From assembly GCA_034409905.1 (NCBI GenBank), contig DAOUMR010000100.1, positions 1-6,181 of the forward strand: a DNA stretch of 6,181 nucleotides, in the 5' to 3' direction. Position 1 is the first letter of the stretch; each line of letters begins with the position of its first letter. The notes under the pieces were generated by a model that was not told the DNA's origin, searched no databases, and saw nothing but the letters and a program-made list of their open reading frames with translations. Position numbers and translations under genes: made by a program. The DNA comes from E44-bin88 sp034409905 (lineage in GTDB: Bacteria > Chloroflexota > Dehalococcoidia > Dehalococcoidales > BS750m-G39). Positions 1 to 5,207 of the stretch are shown here, piece after piece.

Positions 1-831
1 GACCTCGGTAGCCAGCGTCGGCTGGTAGCCCACCGCCGAAGGCATCCGTCCCAGAAGCGCCGATACCTCCATACCGGCCAGGGTATAGCGGTAGATGTTA
101 TCGATAAAGAGCAGCACGTCCTGCCCTTCCTCGTCGCGGAAATACTCGGCCATGGTCAGACCGGTCAGCCCCACGCGCAGGCGCACCCCCGGGGGCTCGT
201 TCATCTGCCCGAAGACCATCACCGTCTTGGCGATAACCCCGGACTCCTTCATCTCCGCCCAGAGGTCGTTGCCCTCGCGGGAGCGCTCGCCGATACCGGT
301 AAAAACGGAGTTGCCGCCGTGCTCGGTGGCGATGTTGCGGATAAGCTCCTGGATGATAACCGTCTTACCCACGCCAGCGCCGCCGTAGGCGCCGACCTTA
401 CCTCCACGGGTAAAGGGGGAAATCAGGTCGATGACCTTTAAGCCCGTCTCCAGCATCTGGGTGGTGGTCTCCTGCTCCTCCAGTGAAGGCGGGGTGCGGT
501 GGACGGGCCAGTGTTCCTTGGTCTTGACCGCGCCCAGTTCGTCAATGGGCTCGCCCATAACGTTAAAGAGGCGTCCCAGCGTTTCCTTCCCCACCGGCAC
601 GCTGAGGGCAGAGCCGGTATCCACCGCCTCCACCCCCCGCTGCAGCCCGTCGGTGGAAGAAAGCGCCAGGCAGCGCACCCAGTTATTACCCACGTGCTCC
701 TGGGCTTCGAGGATGAGCTTCTGCCCGTTGACGGTAACCTCTATAGCGTTAAAAAGGGCCGGCAGCTCGTCAGGGGGAAACTCGATATCGACAACCGTGC
801 CTATTACCTGGGCCACTTTTCCCTTGGCCAT
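1..831 (-). CDS. atpD: F-type ATP synthase subunit beta (AtpD), N-terminal 277 residues, cut by the left edge
   Basis: Beta subunit, which carries the catalytic nucleotide sites of the F1 hexamer and makes or hydrolyses ATP. The window holds 277 in-frame residues of a family usually about 470 long; the C-terminal domain lies beyond the edge. Visible parts are the N-terminal beta-barrel (about 1-75), Walker A GGAGVGKT (150-157), the catalytic-glutamate motif GERSREGNDLW (181-191, Glu182) and Walker B DVLLFIDN (238-245), followed by the typical SALLGRMPSAVGYQPTLATE stretch. Some usually invariant positions differ: IYRYTLAGMEVS (246-257) where most betas have IFRF-QAG-EVS, and Ser and Trp inside the GER motif. 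The ATG start has AGGGGG five bases upstream, overlapping the stop of the preceding small gene (9-base gap). It is the last gene visible in the operon; atpC is expected next. Identity is certain. Confidence 0.98.
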   Translation of the reverse strand, partial: MAKGKVAQVIGTVVDIEFPPDELPALFNAIEVTVNGQKLILEAQEHVGNNWVRCLALSSTDGLQRGVEAVDTGSALSVPVGKETLGRLFNVMGEPIDELGAVKTKEHWPVHRTPPSLEEQETTTQMLETGLKVIDLISPFTRGGKVGAYGGAGVGKTVIIQELIRNIATEHGGNSVFTGIGERSREGNDLWAEMKESGVIAKTVMVFGQMNEPPGVRLRVGLTGLTMAEYFRDEEGQDVLLFIDNIYRYTLAGMEVSALLGRMPSAVGYQPTLATEV

Positions 832-840
832 AGTTACCCC

Positions 841-1116
841 CTACTTGAATTTTTTCATCGGCATAAAACCCCGTATCTTGCGATACTGATAGTAGCTAAC
901 CCCGTCCACCGTCTTGGAAACGATTCTGCCCCCGTACTCCAGGGAACCGAGCAGTGTCTCCAGCACGTCAGCAGAGACATCGACTTCCACATCGGCCAGC
1001 GCTTCCCTGAGCTCCTTCAGGGTATAGGCTTTAAAGAAATTGGGGCGGAGAAACTCCATAAGCGCCGCCACCGTTTCCGGGCTGTTCTTCTTGAATCTGG
1101 CGTCATTGATTGGCAT
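841..1116 (-). CDS. Small winged-helix-like protein encoded between atpG and atpD
   Basis: A 91-residue protein starting MPINDARFKK. I do not recognise a named family. The sequence reads as predicted helices (about 12-22 and 31-40), a helix holding LETLLGSLEYGG, and then a strand-turn-strand RIVSKTVDGVSYYQYRK. This is the pattern of a winged helix-turn-helix fold, with the wing around the VDG turn. It ends in a basic tail (PMKKFK). No signal peptide or membrane segment is visible, so it should be cytoplasmic. It sits 19 bases after atpG and 9 before atpD, so it is co-transcribed with them. A start nine bases earlier (1125, giving MSIMPIND...) is also possible; I prefer 1116 because AAGGAGG lies 9 bases upstream of it. 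From memory, Dehalococcoides has a hypothetical gene at the same place; I could not check homology. The function is unknown; an assembly or regulatory role is only suggested by position. Confidence 0.85.
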   Translation of the reverse strand: MPINDARFKKNSPETVAALMEFLRPNFFKAYTLKELREALADVEVDVSADVLETLLGSLEYGGRIVSKTVDGVSYYQYRKIRGFMPMKKFK

Positions 1117-1125
1117 AATTGACAT

Positions 1126-1137
1126 CCTCCTTCTCCT
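1126..1137 (-). promoter_or_regulatory. Tandem Shine-Dalgarno sites for the small gene, overlapping the atpG stop
   Basis: Read on the minus strand the sequence is TAGGAGAAGGAGG. AGGAG (1137-1133) begins inside the atpG TAG stop and lies 7 bases before the ATG at 1125. AAGGAGG (1132-1126) directly abuts that ATG but lies 9 bases before the ATG at 1116. The stronger site therefore favours the inner start, while the outer one remains usable. Confidence 0.6.
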
Positions 1138-1993
1138 AGGCTAGAGCCGCCGCTCCGCCGGTAATATCCAGCAGGTCCTCAGTGATTGACTCCTGCCTGG
1201 CTTTATTATACATCAATGTCAGGTCTTCAATCAGCTCGTTGGCGTTATCGGTGGCGTTACGCATGGCCACCATCTGAGCCGACTGCTTGCTGGCGATTGA
1301 TTCCAGTATGGCGTGATATATCTGCATCTCGACAAACCGCGGTAAAAGCTCCCCCAGCACCGCCTGTGGACCCGGCTCGTAGATATAGTCCACGTTCTGC
1401 GCCTGGGGTATGACCGCCGGCTCGACGGGAAGAATTTGCTTCATAAACGATTTCTGCACCATGGTCGAAATAAACTGGGTATAGACCAGGAAAACTTGGT
1501 CCACCACCCCGTCGGTATAATCATCAATAACGATACGCGATATCGGCAGCGTGTCCAGCAGGCTGGGCTGGTCGCCAAGCTGGGTAAACTCGGCGCGGAT
1601 ATCGCGGTGGTAGCGCCTCATAAACTCCAGCCCCTTCCTGCCCACGGTGATAAGGGTAACCGGTACACTCTGTTCCAGGATAAAACTAGCCGTCAGGCGG
1701 TTGATGTTGGCGTTAAGCCCCCCGCACAAGCCCCGGTCGGGGGTGATGTGCACCACGGCGATTTTGTTCACCGGGCGGCTCTGAAGCAGGGGGTGGGGGG
1801 CTTCCGTGCCCCGGGACAGGGCCGCCAGGTCGGCCAGCACTTGACTAATTTTATCAGAATAGGGCCTTCCTGCCAAGCCGCGCTCCTGCGCCCGCCTCAT
1901 TTTAAGGGTGGCAATCATCTCCATAGCGCGCGTAATCTTGGCCGTGGCTTGAATGCCCTTGATGCGCCGCCGTATTAAACGGATGTTAGCCAT
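1136..1993 (-). CDS. atpG: F-type ATP synthase subunit gamma (AtpG)
   Basis: Gamma is the central rotor shaft of F1: its two long terminal helices form a coiled coil inside the alpha-beta hexamer and couple c-ring rotation to catalysis. The 285-residue length is normal. The N-terminal helix ends in the family signature KITRAMEMIATLKMRRAQ. The Rossmann-like middle contains DRGLCGGLN (86-94). The C-terminal helix carries the hallmark MVAMRNATDNA followed by LTLMYNKARQESIT and ends GGAAALA. The ATG has only a weak purine tract (AGAGAGAAAT) upstream, poorer than those of its operon partners, and no atp gene directly precedes it. Instead a 118-residue gene of foreign composition ends 31 bases upstream, so translation may rely on coupling to that gene. 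The TAG stop is shared with the ribosome site of the next gene. The identity is secure. Confidence 0.98.
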   Translation of the reverse strand: MANIRLIRRRIKGIQATAKITRAMEMIATLKMRRAQERGLAGRPYSDKISQVLADLAALSRGTEAPHPLLQSRPVNKIAVVHITPDRGLCGGLNANINRLTASFILEQSVPVTLITVGRKGLEFMRRYHRDIRAEFTQLGDQPSLLDTLPISRIVIDDYTDGVVDQVFLVYTQFISTMVQKSFMKQILPVEPAVIPQAQNVDYIYEPGPQAVLGELLPRFVEMQIYHAILESIASKQSAQMVAMRNATDNANELIEDLTLMYNKARQESITEDLLDITGGAAALA

Positions 1994-2010
1994 TATTTCT
2001 CTCTACAGTT

Positions 2011-2025
2011 ATAAGGTCGCCTTAT
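2011..2025. repeat. Short perfect hairpin between the 118-residue gene and atpG
   Basis: ATAAGG, a TCG loop and CCTTAT form a perfect 6-bp stem with a 3-base loop. One arm touches the last base of the TGA stop of the gene upstream of atpG; that stop is in fact a TGATAA double stop. There is no T-run after it on the minus strand, so it is not a standard intrinsic terminator. It may be chance or may modulate read-through into atpG. Confidence 0.35.
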
Positions 2026-2381
2026 CACCAAGATACCTCGTCATACTCAAAGTTACCATGACTCAACGGACTTGCTCTCCACAATCTGTAAAATACTCCT
2101 GGTAGATTATACTTCTCTCTCAACTCCTGAATCCTATTAAGCACACTCACTAAGTCTAGCCCCAAAATAGGATGAGACAACACATCCCACTGTTCTTCAT
2201 TGGATTTACCACCCACAAGACTAACAAAGCTCTTGCACAATCTGTCATACTCTGCCAAATCTTCGCTACTAAACACCTTTTCGATATCATTGTAAGTGAT
2301 GCCCATACTACCCATATCCCCAGTCGTCAGCTTCGTAAGCTCATCGACCGAGACAACTCTTCCCTTTACCAACTCCTTCAT
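2025..2381 (-). CDS. Hypothetical protein, 118 residues, AT-rich, upstream of atpG
   Basis: I do not recognise this family. The protein starts MKELVKGRVVSVDELTKL and ends FEYDEVSW. It is soluble-looking, acidic, has one cysteine, and shows no signal peptide, membrane helix or known catalytic motif; amphipathic helices are likely around 41-55 and 78-93. The start at 2381 is chosen because AGAAAGGGA lies about 8 bases upstream and because the ATG follows the preceding gene's stop by one base (TAG-C-ATG), a classic coupling arrangement. An in-frame start at 2510 would overlap the DUF3795 gene by over 120 bases and is rejected. Composition is striking: 126 of 300 bases (42%) are G or C between 2041 and 2340, against 77 of 120 (64%) in two atpA rows, which suggests later acquisition together with its upstream partner. 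The gene looks intact. Confidence 0.8.
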   Translation of the reverse strand: MKELVKGRVVSVDELTKLTTGDMGSMGITYNDIEKVFSSEDLAEYDRLCKSFVSLVGGKSNEEQWDVLSHPILGLDLVSVLNRIQELREKYNLPGVFYRLWRASPLSHGNFEYDEVSW

Positions 2382-2382
2382 G

Positions 2383-2727
2383 CTAAAGTCCCTTTCTGAT
2401 TTCCTCAAGAGCCGTCTTACAATGTGGCGCCATCTGGAAAAACTTCTCCAGTGTCTCGCAAGCATAATCCCCGCAATAAGCGCAGTTGACCACCCCCCTC
2501 TCCACCCCACACTTCCTCACTTCGCAGATATTGCAGTAGCCGATTAGCTTCCCGTTTTTTGCCAGACAGCCGTCGCAGTTTATGTCCTCCGGCTTCATAG
2601 GGTGTCCGAATTGCTTCGACCACTGCTCGGCGATTTCTTTCCTCTTGGCGTCATCGTCATTCTTGGTGGCGATAAAAGCCCCGCAATCGCTGCAAACCAG
2701 TCCGCAATAGGCAACCATCTTTTCCAT
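2383..2727 (-). CDS. DUF3795-type cysteine-rich (probable metal-binding) protein
   Basis: A 114-residue protein with twelve cysteines, arranged as YCGLVCSDCGA (Cys8, 12, 15), CDGC (51, 54), CNIC and C (65, 68, 73), CAYC and C (82, 85, 90) and Cys103. The opening 'YCGL-C--C-A' followed by 'I-CDGC' and a further 'C-IC---KC' is what I know from the DUF3795 family, whose function is not established. The cysteine pairs imply zinc or iron-sulfur binding, which is inference. No export signal is visible, so it is probably cytoplasmic. The ATG at 2727 has AAGGGGGT about four bases upstream; Met4 is a less likely alternative. It is followed after one base by the 118-residue gene and lies 397 bases after atpA, so the pair may have its own promoter in, or upstream of, the repeat block; I could not find a convincing one. 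It is not a known ATP synthase component. Confidence 0.88.
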   Translation of the reverse strand: MEKMVAYCGLVCSDCGAFIATKNDDDAKRKEIAEQWSKQFGHPMKPEDINCDGCLAKNGKLIGYCNICEVRKCGVERGVVNCAYCGDYACETLEKFFQMAPHCKTALEEIRKGL

Positions 2728-2765
2728 TTTTACCCCCTTGAATCTTTGTTTGTCCTACTATTCCT

Positions 2766-2841
2766 TTGTCATTGCGGCGACTCCATCGTCGCCCTGGATT
2801 CTATTGTCATTGCAGTGACTCCATCGTCGCCCTAAATTCTA
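2766..2841. repeat. 38-bp tandem direct repeat, two copies
   Basis: The segments 2766-2803 and 2804-2841 are head-to-tail 38-bp copies beginning TTGTCATTGC and ending ATTCTA. They differ at four positions (GG versus AG, C versus T, and GG versus AA near the end). A third, shortened unit in the same phase starts at 2842 (TCGTCATTCCCGCATTCTA). The first copy contains a perfect hairpin, GGCGAC-TCCATC-GTCGCC (2776-2793); the second has lost part of it. Confidence 0.85.
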
Positions 2842-2884
2842 TCGTCATTCCCGCATTCTACCTTGTCATTCCCGCGACCACTTT

Positions 2885-2906
2885 GTCATTCCCGCGAAGG
2901 CGGGAA
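2885..2906. repeat. Palindromic extragenic unit (GTCATTCCCGC...GCGGGAA)
   Basis: TTCCCGC (2889-2895), a GAAG loop and GCGGGAA (2900-2906) form a perfect 7-bp stem after GTCA. The same head, GTCATTCCCGCG, occurs at 2865 without the second arm. This matches a REP-like palindrome type widespread in bacterial genomes. Confidence 0.75.
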
Positions 2907-2925
2907 CCCAGTATCCCCCTTCCCC

Positions 2926-2960
2926 CGTCATTGCGAGGAGTGCAGCGACGAAGCAATCTC
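2926..2960. repeat. Dispersed repeat unit CGTCATTGCGAGGAG...GAAGCAATCTC
   Basis: The unit runs from CGTCATTGCG to GAAGCAATCTC and has ATTGC/GCAAT inverted ends (2930-2934 and 2953-2957). It belongs to a commonly seen class of short extragenic repeats. A degenerate relative, CGTCATCGCGAGCCAGCG, begins at 3037. Confidence 0.7.
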
Positions 2961-2974
2961 TTAATATCCCAGCT

Positions 2975-3008
2975 TCTCCCTTTTGTAAAGGGAGATTGAG
3001 AGGGATTT
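2975..3008. repeat. Hairpin repeat TCTCCCTTT-TGT-AAAGGGAGA with GATTGAGAGGGATTT tail
   Basis: This is a perfect 9-bp stem with a 3-base loop (2975-2995), followed by a tail that repeats the GGGA-GATT pattern. It is the strongest hairpin in the window. The same architecture recurs at 3055-3121. No T-run flanks it on the transcribed (minus) orientation, so it is annotated as a repeat and not as a terminator. Confidence 0.75.
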
Positions 3009-3054
3009 GGCACAGACCTTTGTCTTTCTTCTCTGCCGTCATCGCGAGCCAGCG

Positions 3055-3121
3055 CTCCCCCTTTGAAAAAGCCCGCCTGCCAAAGCCTTGTGCGGCGGAC
3101 AGGGGGGATTAAGGGGGATTT
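3055..3121. repeat. Second copy of the CTCCC-hairpin repeat, split by a 30-base insert
   Basis: CTCCCCCTTTGAAAAAG (3055-3071) and GGGGGGATTAAGGGGGATTT (3102-3121) are the two halves of a unit like that at 2975-3008. They are separated by 30 bases (3072-3101) beginning CCCGCCTGCC and ending GCGGCGGACA, which look like a different short repeat with weak inverted ends (CCTGCC and GGACAGG). The unit ends four bases from the atpA stop codon, and GGGGA-TT-TCCCC (3114-3125) reaches into it. Confidence 0.6.
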
Positions 3122-3124
3122 CCC

Positions 3125-4636
3125 CTACAAGCTCATCCCCTTCTTGAACTCGGCGATGGCTTTCTTCAGAGCCTCCTCGGTCTTTTCGCTTATCTCCTTA
3201 TCCTTATTAATCGTCTCACCGATTTCGGGGTGGTTCGCCTCCATAAAGCGGTGGAAGTTGATTTCGAAAATAGTAACCTTGTCCACGGGCACATCGTCCA
3301 GATAACCGTTAATGGCGGCGTAGAGAATGGTGACCTGCTTATCCAGCGACATGGGCGTATACTGCGGCTGCTTCAAGACCTCGCTGATGCGCTGCCCGCG
3401 CTCCAGCTGCGCCCTAGTAGCTTTATCCAGCTCGGAGGTGCCGAACTGGGCGAAGGCGGCCAGCTCGCGGTACTGCACCAGTTCCAGCCTCAGCTTACCC
3501 GCCACCTGCTTCATAGCCTTGGTCTGGGCGGCGCTGCCCACGCGCGATACCGAAAGCCCCGCGTTCAAGGCGGGACGGTTGCCCGCGTTAAAGAGGTCGG
3601 TCTCCAGGTACATCTGGCCGTCGGTGATGGAGATAACGTTGGTCGGGATATAAGCCGACATGTCGCCCGCCTGCGTTTCGATGATAGGTAGAGCGGTTAA
3701 AGAACCTCCCCCGTATTCGGGGGCATATTTAGCCGCCCTCTCCAGCAGTCGGCTGTGCAGGTAAAAGACGTCACCGGGATAGGCTTCGCGCCCCGGTGGG
3801 CGGCGCAGGAGAAGCGAAAGCTGTCGATAAGCCCAGCCGTGCTTGGAAAGGTCGTCGTAGATAACCAGGGCGTCCTTGCCCGCATCCATAAAGTATTCGC
3901 CTATGGCGCAGCCCGCGTAAGGCGCCAGGTATTGCATGGCTACCGAATCGGAGGCGTTAGCCGCCACCACGATGGTGTGCTCCATAGCCCCGTGCTCCTC
4001 CAGTGTGGCCACGACTCTGGCTACTTTGGATGCCTTCTGCCCGATGGCGACGTAGATGCAGATGAGGTCGCCGCCCTTTTGATTGATGATGGTGTCGAGA
4101 GTAATGGCCGTCTTACCCGTGGAGCGGTCGCCGATAATAAGCTCGCGCTGCCCCCTGCCCAGAGGAATAAGGCTGTCGATGGCTTTGATACCGGTCTGCA
4201 CCGGTGTGTCCACCGACTTACGGCGGGTAACGTTGGGGGCTATCCTCTCCATGGGCATCGTCTTCTTGGTCTTGATGGCTCCCTGGCCGTCCAGAGGATT
4301 GCCCAGGGCATCGACCACCCGCCCGATAAGGGCTTCGCCCACCGGCACCTCGGCGATACGCCCGGTGCAGCGCACCTCGTCCCCCTCCTTGATGGAGGTA
4401 TAGTCGCCCATGATAACGGCGGCGACGCTGTCCTCTTCCAGGTTCAGGGCGATGCCCATAATGTCGTTGGGGAACTGCAGCAGCTCGTTATACCGGGCCG
4501 CCGCCAGCCCGTGAATGCGGGCGATGCCATCGCCGATTTCGATGACGTTGCCGACATCGACCATCTTCAGCGGCGCTCCGAACTGCTCAATCTGCTTCTT
4601 GATAACGGAAACGATGTCCTGCCCTCTTATGGTCAC
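3125..4636 (-). CDS. atpA: F-type ATP synthase subunit alpha (AtpA)
   Basis: Alpha alternates with beta in the F1 hexamer; it holds the non-catalytic nucleotide sites and donates the arginine finger to the catalytic ones. At 503 residues it is full length. The order is N-terminal beta-barrel (about 25-95), Walker A GDRSTGKT (169-176), Walker B ALVIYDD (256-262), GGGSLTALPIIETQAGD (about 300-324), the arginine-finger motif SVSRVGSAAQTKAMK (Arg365), and a helical C-terminal domain ending FKKGMSL. The P-loop has Ser172 where Gln is nearly universal, and KHGWAYRQ (265-272) departs from the usual KHAVAYRQ-like form. The start is GTG, with AGGAGGT seven bases upstream, immediately after the atpH stop. 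Downstream, atpG does not follow as usual: a repeat block begins at the stop codon. The identity is certain. Confidence 0.98.
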   Translation of the reverse strand: MTIRGQDIVSVIKKQIEQFGAPLKMVDVGNVIEIGDGIARIHGLAAARYNELLQFPNDIMGIALNLEEDSVAAVIMGDYTSIKEGDEVRCTGRIAEVPVGEALIGRVVDALGNPLDGQGAIKTKKTMPMERIAPNVTRRKSVDTPVQTGIKAIDSLIPLGRGQRELIIGDRSTGKTAITLDTIINQKGGDLICIYVAIGQKASKVARVVATLEEHGAMEHTIVVAANASDSVAMQYLAPYAGCAIGEYFMDAGKDALVIYDDLSKHGWAYRQLSLLLRRPPGREAYPGDVFYLHSRLLERAAKYAPEYGGGSLTALPIIETQAGDMSAYIPTNVISITDGQMYLETDLFNAGNRPALNAGLSVSRVGSAAQTKAMKQVAGKLRLELVQYRELAAFAQFGTSELDKATRAQLERGQRISEVLKQPQYTPMSLDKQVTILYAAINGYLDDVPVDKVTIFEINFHRFMEANHPEIGETINKDKEISEKTEEALKKAIAEFKKGMSL

Positions 4637-4643
4637 TTAAGCC

Positions 4644-4650
4644 ACCTCCT
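4644..4650 (-). promoter_or_regulatory. Strong Shine-Dalgarno site for atpA (AGGAGGT)
   Basis: AGGAGGT starts on the base after the atpH TGA stop and lies 7 bases before GTG at 4636. It fixes the GTG start of atpA and suggests termination-coupled reinitiation from atpH to atpA. Confidence 0.8.
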
Positions 4651-5193
4651 TCACTTTATTCCGCCCGTGGCTAACTCTTTCTTCAGCGTCAGCAGCTGGC
4701 TGTGGGTGCTGCCGTCGAGCAGCTTGCCGCCCACCCGGGCAATCATTCCCCCCACCAGCTTGGGGTCAACGCTTAACTCAAGCACGATTTTCTTGCCCAC
4801 CACCTTCCCCAGTTGCTCTTCCAGTTTTTTCTTTTCCTTAGCGTCCAGCGGCACAGCGGTAACCACCTCGGCGTGCTCGATGCCGCGATAGCCGTCGAGC
4901 AGGCGATAGTATTCCTCAGCGATATCGCCAATCATGCCAAAGCGCCCCCGGCTCACCAGCAGATAGACCAGATTCCGCGCCAGCGGGGTGACGTCCCCCA
5001 GCAGCTTGGCGAGGAACGCTTCCTTCTTCTCGAAGCCGACCTTGGGGTTCTCCATAAGCTCCGTAAAGGCGGCGTCATCCCCCAGGGCGGCAATCTGCTT
5101 CAGGTCGCTCTGCCACTTATCCAGTTCTTTTCTTTCCAGGGCAATCTCGAAGACCGCCCTGGCGTAGCGTCGGGCATAAACTCTTCTGGCCAC
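4651..5193 (-). CDS. atpH: F-type ATP synthase subunit delta (AtpH)
   Basis: Delta (OSCP-like) caps F1 and ties the alpha-beta hexamer to the b-subunit stalk at the membrane. At 180 residues it is of normal length. The N-terminal helical domain opens with the family pattern ARRYARAVFEIALE (7-20) and contains NPKVGFEKKEAFL (49-61). The C-terminal part has EHAEVVTAVPLD (106-117) and the signature DPKLVGGMIARVGGKLLDGS (143-162), followed by a closing helix LLTLKKEL. The start is GTG, with AGGGAG five bases upstream; ATP synthase delta proteins commonly begin just like this, with A-RRYARA near the N-terminus. It follows atpF by 14 bases and precedes atpA by 14 bases, so the three are clearly one transcription unit. 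Nothing in it looks damaged. Confidence 0.96.
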   Translation of the reverse strand: MARRVYARRYARAVFEIALERKELDKWQSDLKQIAALGDDAAFTELMENPKVGFEKKEAFLAKLLGDVTPLARNLVYLLVSRGRFGMIGDIAEEYYRLLDGYRGIEHAEVVTAVPLDAKEKKKLEEQLGKVVGKKIVLELSVDPKLVGGMIARVGGKLLDGSTHSQLLTLKKELATGGIK

Positions 5194-5207
5194 GTTGACT
5201 CCCTAAG

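Larger units (their letters stand above)
2728..3124. repeat. Gene-free repeat cluster between atpA and the inserted gene pair
   Basis: These 397 bases hold no credible gene on either strand. They are packed with short dispersed-repeat units. The string GTCATT begins units at 2768, 2806, 2844, 2865, 2885 and 2927, and a variant GTCATC begins at 3038. Units of the type GTCATTCCCGCGAAGGCGGGAA and GTCATTGCGAGGAG...AAGCAATCTC resemble very common extragenic repeats of environmental bacterial genomes, known to me only by general recollection. Two CTCCC-TTT...GGGATT units follow toward atpA, the last reaching the atpA stop codon. On the minus strand none of the hairpins is followed by a T-run, so I see no classical terminator. 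The block would lie in the mRNA between alpha and gamma if transcription reads through. Confidence 0.85.

Noticed and set aside
431..1122. Plus-strand open frames of 152 and 207 residues
   Set aside because: They are antisense to atpD and the small gene, both of which have clear motifs and ribosome sites; no independent support exists.
2382..2510. N-terminal extension of the 118-residue protein to an ATG at 2510
   Set aside because: It would overlap the well-supported DUF3795 gene in another frame, and the inner ATG has a good ribosome site and the coupling junction.
2417..2623. Minus-strand 68-residue open frame
   Set aside because: It is an out-of-frame shadow within the DUF3795 gene, with no ribosome site or family pattern.
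2728..2880. Sigma-70 promoter for the DUF3795 gene
   Set aside because: TAGAAT appears twice as a possible -10 inside the repeats, but no acceptable -35 lies at the right distance.
2602..2999. Plus-strand open frames over the repeat block (77 residues each)
   Set aside because: They are translations of dispersed repeats (IVIPATTLSFPRRREPS-type strings), have no ribosome site, and overlap the start of the DUF3795 gene antisense.
2766..3121. CRISPR array
   Set aside because: There are only two full copies of the 38-bp unit and they abut without spacers; the other units differ in sequence and spacing.
2975..3121. Intrinsic terminator after atpA
   Set aside because: The hairpins are good, but none is followed by a T-run on the minus strand, and similar units are dispersed repeats.
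3755..4891. Long plus-strand open frame of 378 residues
   Set aside because: It is antisense to atpA and atpH; its length reflects GC-rich codon bias in the mirrored frame, and the encoded sequence has no family character.
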